From Treponema sp. (lineage in GTDB: Bacteria > Spirochaetota > Spirochaetia > Treponematales > Treponemataceae), in assembly GCA_024680155.1 (NCBI GenBank), contig JAILCM010000146.1:1-47766 (forward strand): DNA of 47,766 nt, written 5' to 3'. The notes under the pieces are model-generated. The model was not told where the DNA came from. It saw only the letters and a program-made list of their open reading frames with translations, and did no database searches. A program made the translations under genes and the position numbers. This document shows positions 1 through 9,665 of this stretch, piece by piece (within the stretch, counting starts at the first letter, position 1; each line of letters starts with the position of its first letter).

Positions 1-252
1 GAAGTTCAAGCATTAATTAATATTATTTTTGAAGAAGCTGACACCTCAATTGAGAAGGCCTATAAAGAAGGTTATAAACAGGCTACCGTTGAATTATTAC
101 CGGAAGTTGAATATTGGAAAACAATGTATGAAAAACGAAAAGAAAATAGTTTTACAGAGTATTTGAAATTTTCATTAATCGGTTTTGGTTCCGGTTTTGC
201 TTTAGGTGGTCTAGGTGGTTTCTGTATAGGCTTTAATATTCCAATCAATTAA
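1..252 (+). CDS. C-terminal part of a small protein with a Gly-rich transmembrane C-terminus, probably belonging to the integrated element (5' end outside window)
   Basis: Frame 1 is open from base 1 to TAA at 250-252: EVQALINIIFEEADTSIEKAYKEGYKQATVELLPEVEYWKTMYEKRKENSFTEYLKFSLIGFGSGFALGGLGGFCIGFNIPIN*. Confidence 0.55.
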   Translation, partial: EVQALINIIFEEADTSIEKAYKEGYKQATVELLPEVEYWKTMYEKRKENSFTEYLKFSLIGFGSGFALGGLGGFCIGFNIPIN

Positions 253-1417
253 ATACAGAATTTAATGTTCCCTTATTCTGCAGCAATCCATCAAGATGTT
301 CCACAGCCTTTGATTTATCGTAATAATCAGTCATCTGTTCTTTAGTATGACCAACCATAAGACGTAAATCATCACCAGAAATTTCTCCGCGAACTAAGGA
401 ATTATATGTAAATCTGCATGAATGAACTGTAATATTGCGTCTATCACAATCAATTCCATTTTTTCTCAACACGCACTTAAAATGATCAAGCAAAAAATCT
501 GTTGTTATAGTATGGCCTTCATAGATAAAAACAAAATCATTGTCAGATTTATCCAGACGTAATAAATTAATCATTCTTACTGTTCTATCAGGTAAAATAG
601 TAACACGCCACTTCTTGTTATCATCAGTCCATTTTTTTAGTCTATTAACACGCTCATTATTGGAATCTATCATTGCATTTATCAAAATAGCATCAGGCCT
701 AATAAATTGGTTCCATTGCAAAGCCCTAATTTCACAACTTCTCATACCTGTAGATATAAGAGTATAAACTGCTGTGGCGAAGGAATATATATCATTTTCT
801 CTTTCTGTTGATCTTACGCGCCAAACTTTAATCAATTTATCATAATCAATTGGAAATAAGGTATTTATTTCTTGCAAAGAAAAAATATCTTTTTCATTTG
901 TATTTCGCTTGAAGTGTCTTACTTTAATAGGATTATCAATAATCTTATCGCTATAGAGTTCATTTTCAATTTCATCAACAACAGAAAGAATATTATTCTT
1001 AGTTGCATTACTACACTTCATATCTATCAGCCAATTTTCGACAGCACCAACAGTTAGCAAATCAACATTCATCTGACCAAAAACTTTTAAGAATTTTGAT
1101 AAATATAATTGTTTCTGATAAATGCTATTAGGCTGATATTTATATCCGCGAGCCATTTGTTTTCTAAAAAAACGCGAATTTGGTTCATAAAAATCTTTGC
1201 AATATAAATTAAAGGTTATTGATTCTTTCTTTATGATTTCTTCATTTGGTAAATTTGCAATAAAGGCTTCTGCTTCACGTTTTGTTAAACACGGTTTTCC
1301 ATTTTGGCCGCAAGATTTTCTTACCTGTTTTCCGTTTTCATCATAATACCAATAATACCAGGCTTTGATTTTTTTTCCATTTCTTGTAATTGTTCGTTGA
1401 AATAGGTGTCGTATCAT
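245..1417 (-). CDS. Tyrosine-type site-specific recombinase/integrase
   Basis: Tyr-recombinase catalytic motifs: Arg in STGMRSCEIRALQW, HSCR (HxxR), MVGHT, and Tyr in DYYDKS; AP2-like N-terminal region (YYWYYDENGKQVRKS). Confidence 0.93.
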   Translation of the reverse strand: MIRHLFQRTITRNGKKIKAWYYWYYDENGKQVRKSCGQNGKPCLTKREAEAFIANLPNEEIIKKESITFNLYCKDFYEPNSRFFRKQMARGYKYQPNSIYQKQLYLSKFLKVFGQMNVDLLTVGAVENWLIDMKCSNATKNNILSVVDEIENELYSDKIIDNPIKVRHFKRNTNEKDIFSLQEINTLFPIDYDKLIKVWRVRSTERENDIYSFATAVYTLISTGMRSCEIRALQWNQFIRPDAILINAMIDSNNERVNRLKKWTDDNKKWRVTILPDRTVRMINLLRLDKSDNDFVFIYEGHTITTDFLLDHFKCVLRKNGIDCDRRNITVHSCRFTYNSLVRGEISGDDLRLMVGHTKEQMTDYYDKSKAVEHLDGLLQNKGTLNSVFN

Positions 1418-1506
1418 AAATAATCCTTATTTTGTCTACGTACATATTTTTATGTTTTATTCACAATTTATGCACATAAACCGTATTCTTACACCTAAAA
1501 ACCACA

Positions 1507-1550
1507 TATAGTGTATATTTTAGGCATAAAACCTGTAAAATAACACTATA
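1507..1550. repeat. Near-perfect inverted repeat TATAGTGTATATTTTA ... TAAAATAACACTATA (one-base length difference, about 13-nt spacer)
   Basis: Left arm 1507-1522, right arm 1536-1550, read directly. A second nested inverted repeat CCTAAAA (1494-1500) / TTTTAGG (1518-1524) overlaps it. Confidence 0.75.
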
Positions 1551-1559
1551 TAACGCAAC

Positions 1560-3527
1560 CTAATTGGCTGTATACCCATCCGGCTCCTCTACAGTAAAAG
1601 CCGGTGGCTCGTAATCCCCGCGCTTACAGAAACTTTTTTCAAAATAGAAGGTAACGCTTTTTGCATCCATCTTCACTTCATCCAGAACATCTCTTACATA
1701 AATCTTAACACCTGCGTAAACAGTTCCTTCGGCCTTAACTTTACCGACCGCTTTAAGCTCTCTTAAATGAGCCTGAATTTTATCAATTTCAGAATTCATT
1801 TCGCCCAAATCTTCTGTTACGTCTTTTTTACGTTGTTTAAGTTTTGTAAGTTTGTCTTCTTTTTCCTGAGGCAGACGTTTACGTAACTTCTTTTGTTGTT
1901 CCAAAGTCTGAATATCAAGTTCCAGAGCTTCATATTCCTTAGTTGCATCTCCCTGCATTTTCTGCAGCTGTTCAAGACGCTTTTTTGCCCTTGGATCAAT
2001 TCCGACTTCAAGTATAGTTTCTGTACCGCCACCCGGAGAACCGATATTACGTGCACAAATCTCTTCTGTTGCAAGCAAGTGTCCACCCATAATCTGAGCT
2101 TTTTTACCTCGCAGCAGAATGTTCTTCATTGCAGTTACATTTGAATTGAGAATACTGTCTAAAACGATGACATTTTCTTCAACTTCGACGGTAGTATCAT
2201 TTATAAATTTAGCCCACAGAGATTTTCCGGCTTTAATATAACCTTCGCCTTTACCAAAAATTCCCTGACGGACAATAATATTTCCAGTAGCTTCAAGATG
2301 AGATTTATCTACAATTCCATTTACTTCTATATTAGTTGCTTCTACGCGGTAACCTTCTTCAACATTACCTTTGATGATAACAGTTCCAACAAATTTAACG
2401 TCACCAGTCTTAACATTAACTGCATCAAGATATTTAATTGGTTCAACTGTGATTTTTCCGTTTACAAGCATTACTTCGCCGTCAATTGCAGCTTTAATTG
2501 TAACACCATCACGGTCAAGAACAACGTTTGCTCCAAGCTGAATCTGAATATCTTTTCCGTTTTTAGCTTCAAGGTAACGTCCAAATATTGTTTTTCCACC
2601 CTTTCCACGTTCTGCTGGAATTTTTGTTGCAAGAGGTTGATCTTTTATTACATTCTGAATCTGATTAAGTTCCTTGTAGTTGATGTTTCCAGTATCAGAA
2701 ATTTTAGCCTTGAGTTTTTTAGGGTCAGTTTCAAAATTGTAGGAAAGATAAGCATCGTGTCCGTCTAAAGGCTGAATTGCAGCGGCAACTTCAAAAGGAA
2801 CATTATAAACAGGATTGTCAACAAATTCAGAAATTTTTGCATCATCAATACACTGTTCAATGATTCCCTGAGTCATTAGACTGCGCTTAATTGATTCTTC
2901 CGAAGCTTCCGCTCCACTCATTGAAGGCGGAGAAACAACAATCGAAGCCTTCATTTCATCTTTTGCCGCTTCTACAGAAATTAAAACATCACCTGCAGAA
3001 ACATGTTTATACTGACCAACGGAATAATAATGACCATCGGTTCCGTTTTTAATATATTTTTTTACAAGCTCTTCATCAAAATCAAGCGTATCTTCACGAC
3101 GGATTTCGTCCAGAACATCACGTAATTCAATGGGAAGTCCATCTCCAACTGGTAAAATGATTTTAAGCATAATATCTGAAGAAAAATGGCGTACATAAAA
3201 AAGTCCGTCTCTGTTTTTTACTTCCTGTGTTTCGCCTTCTTCATCATCAATAATAAGTCCATCCGAAGCAAGTTTAACAGCTTTTTTGATTGTATTTGGA
3301 TCCTGATAAATTTTTAATTTCCAAGGCTTTTTTCCAATTCCTAAAAATCCATCACTTCCCTTTTCTACAACTTCATACTGCAAATTTGTCGTTTTTGTAT
3401 CAAACTGAACGGCAGCATCAGCAAGTGCTTCATCTATGGTATCTGCGTTTACTTCAACCTGATGAAGCTCCTTGTCTACTGCGAGGAGTTTTTTCATATC
3501 AGTACGGATTGTATCAAGGGTTACCAT
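1560..3527 (-). CDS. FapA-family (DUF342) protein with N-terminal Jag_N-like domain
   Basis: Jag_N-like N-terminus (VEVNADTIDEALADAAVQF...GSDGFLGIGKKPWKLKIY) followed by the beta-helical DUF342 region (VKTGDVKFVGTVIIKGNVEEGYRVEATNIEVNGIVDKSHLEATGNIIVRQGI) and a coiled coil. Confidence 0.85.
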   Translation of the reverse strand: MVTLDTIRTDMKKLLAVDKELHQVEVNADTIDEALADAAVQFDTKTTNLQYEVVEKGSDGFLGIGKKPWKLKIYQDPNTIKKAVKLASDGLIIDDEEGETQEVKNRDGLFYVRHFSSDIMLKIILPVGDGLPIELRDVLDEIRREDTLDFDEELVKKYIKNGTDGHYYSVGQYKHVSAGDVLISVEAAKDEMKASIVVSPPSMSGAEASEESIKRSLMTQGIIEQCIDDAKISEFVDNPVYNVPFEVAAAIQPLDGHDAYLSYNFETDPKKLKAKISDTGNINYKELNQIQNVIKDQPLATKIPAERGKGGKTIFGRYLEAKNGKDIQIQLGANVVLDRDGVTIKAAIDGEVMLVNGKITVEPIKYLDAVNVKTGDVKFVGTVIIKGNVEEGYRVEATNIEVNGIVDKSHLEATGNIIVRQGIFGKGEGYIKAGKSLWAKFINDTTVEVEENVIVLDSILNSNVTAMKNILLRGKKAQIMGGHLLATEEICARNIGSPGGGTETILEVGIDPRAKKRLEQLQKMQGDATKEYEALELDIQTLEQQKKLRKRLPQEKEDKLTKLKQRKKDVTEDLGEMNSEIDKIQAHLRELKAVGKVKAEGTVYAGVKIYVRDVLDEVKMDAKSVTFYFEKSFCKRGDYEPPAFTVEEPDGYTAN

Positions 3528-3554
3528 CTTTCTTTTTTAAATAATTCCTTATTA

Positions 3555-4337
3555 TTAAATAATTCCTTTTCGTAAATTCGTAAGTTTTGCACGCAGACGA
3601 AGATTTGCTTTTGTATGAAGCTGAGAAATTCTAGATTCACTAACTTCAAGAACTTCACCAATTTCTTTAAAAGTAAGGTCTTCGTGGTAGTAAAGTACGA
3701 TAACCAGTTTTTCTTTTTCCGGAAGTTCACTGATTGCCTGTGCAATTACCTTTTTGATTTCTTCACGTTCAGCAATTACATCAGGGTTAAGACTTGAAGG
3801 AGATTCAATATTGTTTCCGATTGACATATTATCGTTGTCGTCACCAGCATACCAAACATCATTTAAGGAAAGAATGCTTGTTCCAGAAACTTTCATTACA
3901 GTGCGATGATATTCTTCTTCGGTCATGTTCAGGGCATCTGCAATTTCTGTATCTGTAGCTGTGCGGCCAAGTTTTGATTCGAGAGAAACAATTGTATCTT
4001 CAATTTCGCGTGATTTCTGGCGAACAGAACGTGGAACCCAGTCAATTTGACGTAATTCATCAAAAATCGCACCACGAATTCGGGTAACAGCGTAAGTTTT
4101 GAATTTTACGTTCTTTGAAGTATCATATTTATTAATTGCATCAAGAAGTCCAAACTGTCCGAATCCGACTAAATCATCAAATTCAACGCTATTTGGCATT
4201 CCAACAGCAACTTTTCCTGCAACATACTTTACAAGAGGCATATATTGACGAATGAATTTATCGCGTATAGCGGGAGACCTAGTTTTTTTGTATTCTTCCC
4301 AAAGATCGTCTTCTTCTTTTTCATCATTAATCGGCAT
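3555..4337 (-). CDS. fliA: Flagellar sigma factor of the sigma-28 / FliA / WhiG family
   Basis: sigma70 region 2 (MPLVKYVAGKVAVGMPNSVEFDDLVGFGQFGLLDAINKYD), FKTYAVTRIRGAIFDELRQIDWVPRSVRQK and region 4 HTH (LTFKEIGEVLEVSESRISQLHTKA). Start set at ATG 4337 with SD AGGTGG; the ORF track starts at an upstream GTG. Confidence 0.93.
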   Translation of the reverse strand: MPINDEKEEDDLWEEYKKTRSPAIRDKFIRQYMPLVKYVAGKVAVGMPNSVEFDDLVGFGQFGLLDAINKYDTSKNVKFKTYAVTRIRGAIFDELRQIDWVPRSVRQKSREIEDTIVSLESKLGRTATDTEIADALNMTEEEYHRTVMKVSGTSILSLNDVWYAGDDNDNMSIGNNIESPSSLNPDVIAEREEIKKVIAQAISELPEKEKLVIVLYYHEDLTFKEIGEVLEVSESRISQLHTKANLRLRAKLTNLRKGII

Positions 4338-4354
4338 ACATCCCACCTTTTTTA

Positions 4355-5293
4355 TTATGATTCAGCTGATAGCAGAGAACTGATTGCTTTTGCCATAAGC
4401 GAAGCATCTTTTACCTCTGTATCAGATGTGTTTTTACTTTTATAATTCCCTGATGAACCTTCAAAATCAGTATCATCAGATTCCGCTTCTTCAGAAGATT
4501 CCGAAGAGTCGTTATTTATTTGCAAATCAGACATATCCGGCAATACGTCTAGTTCTGGCCCAGAAGAAGATTCCTGCCGCGGATTTGCAGCCTGAATATT
4601 CGAAGAAATTACAGCTTCCGTTCCCGAAACCTTTTTAAAACTTTCTTTTCCGAGCGGTACAAATCCTGAATTTGTATTATCCAACGAAGAATTTGCATTT
4701 GCCGTTCCAGCTTGAGCAGATTTTTCACCAGCAGAATTTGCCACACCAGAAGAACCAGTTGCATTTACTGCAGATTGAGCTCCACTTTCTGTTGCAGAAA
4801 AAGCTGTTTGCCCTGCACTTCCTGCATTTGTAGAAGCCATTCCCGCTCCCATACCAAAAGCTGCAGAACTTTCCGCCCCAAATGAACCTGCTCCTGCCGA
4901 AAATCCATCACTATGTACTGCACCAGCATGCATATCAGCTTCTGAAAGCATCTGATGATTTTGGCCAACCACATAATGATTATCACTTGTTTCAGAATCG
5001 AGTTCCTCATCTTTTACAACAAAATCAACATGCTGTCCTTTTGTATATTCAGAAGAAGAAGGAGCAGATTCCGTCCCTGTGAGCTGGTCATTATCAAAAT
5101 CGGAAGAAGAATTATCATCCAAGAATTTTCCGTATATTATTTTAATTCCAAATCCAATTGCAAAAAAAACAACTGCGAAAATTAAGGCTCTAAGAAAGAT
5201 TATTCCAAAATGCGAACGTGAGAAAAATCCAAAAAACAATGATAATGCAAATCCAAAACCTGCAAATATCATAGGAAATTTCAAATTCCGCAT
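4355..5293 (-). CDS. Unknown membrane protein with a long Ser/Ala/Gly-rich disordered region, inside the flagellar operon
   Basis: ATG at 5293 preceded by SD GGGAGGTAAA; two hydrophobic N-terminal segments, then low-complexity Ser/Ala/Gly/Asn region, then a short C-terminal helix (DASLMAKAISSLLSAES). Confidence 0.75.
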   Translation of the reverse strand: MRNLKFPMIFAGFGFALSLFFGFFSRSHFGIIFLRALIFAVVFFAIGFGIKIIYGKFLDDNSSSDFDNDQLTGTESAPSSSEYTKGQHVDFVVKDEELDSETSDNHYVVGQNHQMLSEADMHAGAVHSDGFSAGAGSFGAESSAAFGMGAGMASTNAGSAGQTAFSATESGAQSAVNATGSSGVANSAGEKSAQAGTANANSSLDNTNSGFVPLGKESFKKVSGTEAVISSNIQAANPRQESSSGPELDVLPDMSDLQINNDSSESSEEAESDDTDFEGSSGNYKSKNTSDTEVKDASLMAKAISSLLSAES

Positions 5294-5389
5294 TTTACCT
5301 CCCAACTTTTTTTTAAACTCATTCAATTATACATCATAATAGAAAAAAAATACAGAAAATATTTTATTGAAAATCTAAAATTAGGCTTT

Positions 5390-6274
5390 CTATTTCTTTC
5401 TTCCAAGGAATTTTTTTAGGAAGTTTGCAACTCCATCATTATATTCCGGTTCAGTTTTTTCTATTTTACCAACAATATGTTTAAGACACACTGCCGGTTT
5501 TGATGTAGGATTTACAACAATAAACGGTTTCTGCCTGATTACAGAAGCCTGAACTACAGAATCTTCATAAACAAAACCAAGATATTCAACTTTATAACCA
5601 AGGAACTGTCCAACAATTGTAATAATTCGTTCTGAAATTCGTTTTCCTTCGTCGGCAGAATGAACGCGGTTTACAATAAGTTTAATATCTACAGTACGGT
5701 CTACAATTTCTGTAGTAATAATTTTTATAATTCCGTAAGCATCGGTAATTGCAGTTGGCTCTGGTGTTGTAACAACAAAAACCTCGTCGGCAGCGGCTAC
5801 AAACTGAAGAACGTTATTTGCAATTCCCGCACCTGTATCAATAATAATGATATCCGCATTTCCAAGAGAAGCAAACTGTTTTGCAAAATAGTCAAGTTCT
5901 TCTACAGTAAGGTTTGCAATTTTTGAAAATCCGTTTGCACCGGCAATAAATTTAATGCCGAATTCTGTATCCATGATAATTTCTTTCATGGTCTTTTTCT
6001 TATTGATTACGTGCATAAGATTGTATTGAGGAACAATATTAAGAAGAACGTTAACATTTGCCATTCCCAAATCACCATCAATCAAAATGACTTTTTTACC
6101 AAGCTGAGCATAAGCAATGGCCATATTTACGGCAAAGTTAGTTTTACCAACACCGCCCTTACCGCTTGTAATTGCAATAATTCTTGTATTATGTTCTTTT
6201 TTTACAGGAGCGTTATCTTTTGCAGGAACATCATCCTTCATCAATTCTCTTAATTCTTCTGCCTGTTCTTCCAT
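5390..6274 (-). CDS. flhG: FlhG/MinD-like ATPase (flagellar number regulator)
   Basis: Deviant Walker A (TSGKGGVGKTNFAVNMAIAYAQLGKKVILIDGDLGMANV), N-terminal EEQAEELREL resembling the FlhG DQAxxLR activation helix, directly downstream of flhF. Start set at ATG 6274. Confidence 0.9.
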   Translation of the reverse strand: MEEQAEELRELMKDDVPAKDNAPVKKEHNTRIIAITSGKGGVGKTNFAVNMAIAYAQLGKKVILIDGDLGMANVNVLLNIVPQYNLMHVINKKKTMKEIIMDTEFGIKFIAGANGFSKIANLTVEELDYFAKQFASLGNADIIIIDTGAGIANNVLQFVAAADEVFVVTTPEPTAITDAYGIIKIITTEIVDRTVDIKLIVNRVHSADEGKRISERIITIVGQFLGYKVEYLGFVYEDSVVQASVIRQKPFIVVNPTSKPAVCLKHIVGKIEKTEPEYNDGVANFLKKFLGRKK

Positions 6275-6275
6275 A

Positions 6276-7490
6276 CTATTTTTCTCCAAATTTTTCTTCA
6301 ATATGAGCTCTGTCAATATCAAAACCAGAAAGATTCTTTAGAATTTCAACCACATCTGCTTTGTGAATATTCCTTGGAACTCTCTGTCCATCGGTAATAT
6401 AAGAAATACATTTATGCCTGTCCCACAAAACGCTGATTACATTACCAAAATGCTTAGTTTCATCGCATTTAGTAACTATAACAGATTCGTAGGCAAAAGG
6501 CTCGTAATTTCTAAAAATATTCTGCAAATCCGATGCTTTTTTATCTGCCGAAACAGAAAGATAAACATCCGGATTCATGTTTACATTTAAAATATTTTTC
6601 ATTTCGCTGATATGAGTTGCATCATTCGGACTGTAACCACTTGTATCAACAAAAATATAATCAACATGCTCTTTATATTGTTCGTAAATTTCTTTTACAT
6701 CTTCGGAATTTTCTGCTTTTAAAACATCTTTCTGTAAAATTTCGCCAAATTTCGAAAGCTGTTCAAGCGCACCTACACGCATTGTATCTATAGTAAGAAT
6801 ACAGATTTCTGGTCTAGGCTGATTATTTGCCTTTGCATCAAGGATTGCATTAGAAGCAAGTTTTGCAATTGTTGTAGTTTTACCAACTCCTGTAGGTCCA
6901 ACAATGATGATTACGTGCGGTGGACGGAAAGTTTTTGGCTGTACAATCTGAATAGTTTCTCCAATCCAATCTACAACATAACGCTGAACCAGTTTAAAAT
7001 CATCTTTTTGTTCGTCAGTTAATGTCTGCCGGATTTTTTCAACAATCATTTTTATATAAGAATTTGTAAATTCATTTTCTTCGAGTAAATCTTCAATTTT
7101 TGTAATTGATTCGTGCTGAGATGATGAAGAAACCGGCATTGTCTCCATTTTTTTTGTCATCTCGTCTAATTTTGCAGACATCTGATTAAGCTGAGAAGTT
7201 AAAAGAATTGTGCTCTGCTTTTCCAAAATTGCACGACGGTTTTCTTCAAGTTTTTCAGATTCATAACTTTTATCTTCGTAAAAATTATTATCGTAAGCTT
7301 TTTTGTGATTAACAGTATATTTTACAACCTGAACTTCCTTACGTTTTAATCCCAAAAAACCAGAAGGACGAAATTCCGTTTTTTTATCGATAATTTTGTA
7401 ATCGTGATTGTAGAGTCTGAATAATTCCTGTTTACATTCATCAATGGTATTACGTTCAATTACTTGTACTATTTCTTCATCATACGCCAT
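6276..7490 (-). CDS. flhF: Flagellar biosynthesis GTPase FlhF (SRP-type GTPase)
   Basis: GPTGVGKTTTIAKLAS, TIDTMRVGALEQL, VDTSGYSPND, TKCDE; genomic position between flhA and flhG. Confidence 0.93.
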   Translation of the reverse strand: MAYDEEIVQVIERNTIDECKQELFRLYNHDYKIIDKKTEFRPSGFLGLKRKEVQVVKYTVNHKKAYDNNFYEDKSYESEKLEENRRAILEKQSTILLTSQLNQMSAKLDEMTKKMETMPVSSSSQHESITKIEDLLEENEFTNSYIKMIVEKIRQTLTDEQKDDFKLVQRYVVDWIGETIQIVQPKTFRPPHVIIIVGPTGVGKTTTIAKLASNAILDAKANNQPRPEICILTIDTMRVGALEQLSKFGEILQKDVLKAENSEDVKEIYEQYKEHVDYIFVDTSGYSPNDATHISEMKNILNVNMNPDVYLSVSADKKASDLQNIFRNYEPFAYESVIVTKCDETKHFGNVISVLWDRHKCISYITDGQRVPRNIHKADVVEILKNLSGFDIDRAHIEEKFGEK

Positions 7491-7515
7491 ATTTTACCCC
7501 AACAACTTTCCTAAA

Positions 7516-9639
7516 TTACGAAATTTCATCAATAACTTCTACAGAAATATTTCTTCCCGCTGCATAAAGCTCCATTTCGGAAAGAACAACAATACCCGGC
7601 ATTTCCTGCTCCAAAGAACTGTAAACAAGCTGACGGATAGGACTTACGCAAAGAATAATAGGCTGGAATCCCTTATTTCTTACACGTGCAATTCCATCAC
7701 TTACAGCCTGCAGCCATTTACGGCGATCAACAGGATCAAATGCAACATAAGGCTTTGAACCATCAGAAGGAATATATTCATGTTCCTTTACCATTTCTGA
7801 TAACGGCTGCGACAAAGTAAGTACGCGAAGTTTTTTATCAGCATCTGCATATTGAGAACAAATCTGCAAACCTAAAGCTTCTCGTGCTTTTGCAGTTAAA
7901 TCCCAAGGATTATGAGAAATACTTGCATAGTTAGCCAGTGTTTCCAAAATTGTATCAATATTTCTGATTGAAACTTTTTCTTCAAGAAGATTCTGTAATA
8001 CTTTTTCAATCTGACCATAGGTAAGTTTTGCAGTATTAAGAACATCCTCAACAAGGACAGGTTTCTTTTCTTTTACTACATCAAGAATAGCAGAAACTTC
8101 CTGACGACCAAGCATTTGTGCAGCATGAGAGCGGATAATTTCTGTAAGATGTGTGGCAATGATTGTTGGTGGGTCTACAACCACATAACCAGCTTCTTCA
8201 GCTTCCGCACGTTTTTCATCCGGTAACCAGATTGCATCCATTCCAAATGCAGGATCTTTTGTTTTTTCTCCTTGTAACGGCGTAATTACAGCACCGGTAT
8301 CCATACACATATAGTAACCAAGACGAATTTGTGCATGACCGGCTTCTATTCCTTTTATTTTAAAACTGTATTCATTAGGATCAAGAGTCATATTATCCTG
8401 AATACGAATTTTTGGAATTACAAATCCCATATCAAGTTTAGCTTCTTCCCTGATTCGCGTAATGCGTTCAAGAAGTTCAGCTCCATTTTTCTTATTAACA
8501 AGCGGAATAAGCGCATAACCAAGTTCAAGAGAAAGAGGATCGAGCATAGAAATTTTTTCTGCATCTGCCGAAGCTGTTCCAACCTGATTCTGTTCCTTTG
8601 CCTTTTCTTCTGATGCTTTTTGAGCAGCAACCTTGGAAGTTTCAGCTGCAGCAAGACGAGTTCCAATAAAAACAAAAAGTCCGCCAACTGGAATAAAAAG
8701 CACAAGCAATGAATAATGGCGCATAAAAATTCCCATAATTATGCCCATCAAAATAAGAATTGCTCCAAGAATTTCGTAAATATAACCTGAGCGGGTAAAA
8801 TCAGATTTAAGCTGAGCGTCAAAACGTTCATCAGATTTAGAACCGGTAACAAGAAGACCAGTTGCAAAAGAAGTCATCAAAGACGGAAGCTGAGAAAGAA
8901 GACCGTCACCAATTGTAAGCGAAGAATACATTGAAAAAATATTTCCAAACCCGCTAACCGCACTAGTTCTTCCCGGCAACATATTTATTATAACACCGCC
9001 AGCAAGATTTATAACTGTAATAAAAATACCAGCCTTTACGTTACCGGAAACGAATTTAGAAGAACCGTCCATTGCAGAGTAAAAGTCAATTTCTTTACGA
9101 ATTGCGTCTTTTTCGGCAAGTGCTTCTTCTTCGGAAATTGCTCCACTATTCAAACGGTTATCAACATCAAAAAATTTCTGGTTCATGGAATCCAAAGAGA
9201 ATCGGGCTGCAACTTCAGAAACGCGACCAGCACCCTTTGTAACAACAAGAACCTGAACTACAATAATAATGATAAAAATTACAAATCCTATTACTGCGTC
9301 ACCACCGGCAACAATATCGGCAAAAGCTTTTACCATGTCACTTTGTTCACGCATTGACCTTGCAGTAAGAATAAGACGTGTAGAAGAAATATTAACCGCA
9401 AGCCCGAATAAGGTTAAATACAAAACAACTCGCGGGAATGTCTGGAAATTTGATGCACGTGGGGTATAAACTACAACAAGAAGGACAATTATAGAAGCTG
9501 CAAGGTTTAAAACCATACAAATATCTATAATAAATTTTGGCATAGGAATAAAAATGCAGAATACAACAAGAACAACAGCAACGCCAACAACGTTATGCTG
9601 AAGAAAATTGAAAATTCGTCCCCTTCTTTCGTTTGCCAT
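7516..9639 (-). CDS. flhA: Flagellar biosynthesis protein FlhA
   Basis: FHIPEP-type export channel protein with multi-TM N-terminus (PRVVLYLTLFGLAVNISSTRLIL, GDAVIGFVIFIIIIVVQVLVVTKGAGRVSEVAARFSLDSM) and cytosolic domain. Confidence 0.96.
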   Translation of the reverse strand: MANERRGRIFNFLQHNVVGVAVVLVVFCIFIPMPKFIIDICMVLNLAASIIVLLVVVYTPRASNFQTFPRVVLYLTLFGLAVNISSTRLILTARSMREQSDMVKAFADIVAGGDAVIGFVIFIIIIVVQVLVVTKGAGRVSEVAARFSLDSMNQKFFDVDNRLNSGAISEEEALAEKDAIRKEIDFYSAMDGSSKFVSGNVKAGIFITVINLAGGVIINMLPGRTSAVSGFGNIFSMYSSLTIGDGLLSQLPSLMTSFATGLLVTGSKSDERFDAQLKSDFTRSGYIYEILGAILILMGIIMGIFMRHYSLLVLFIPVGGLFVFIGTRLAAAETSKVAAQKASEEKAKEQNQVGTASADAEKISMLDPLSLELGYALIPLVNKKNGAELLERITRIREEAKLDMGFVIPKIRIQDNMTLDPNEYSFKIKGIEAGHAQIRLGYYMCMDTGAVITPLQGEKTKDPAFGMDAIWLPDEKRAEAEEAGYVVVDPPTIIATHLTEIIRSHAAQMLGRQEVSAILDVVKEKKPVLVEDVLNTAKLTYGQIEKVLQNLLEEKVSIRNIDTILETLANYASISHNPWDLTAKAREALGLQICSQYADADKKLRVLTLSQPLSEMVKEHEYIPSDGSKPYVAFDPVDRRKWLQAVSDGIARVRNKGFQPIILCVSPIRQLVYSSLEQEMPGIVVLSEMELYAAGRNISVEVIDEIS

Positions 9640-9665
9640 TAGTCCCCACCCAGCAATCTACTTTT

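Larger units (their letters stand above)
245..1559. mobile_element. Right-hand edge of an integrated element (integrase plus adjacent accessory ORF); left boundary lies outside the window, right boundary somewhere in the 1418-1559 intergenic region
   Basis: Integrase at the junction with a conserved flagellar operon; flanking ORF is phage-like; boundaries not proven. Confidence 0.5.
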
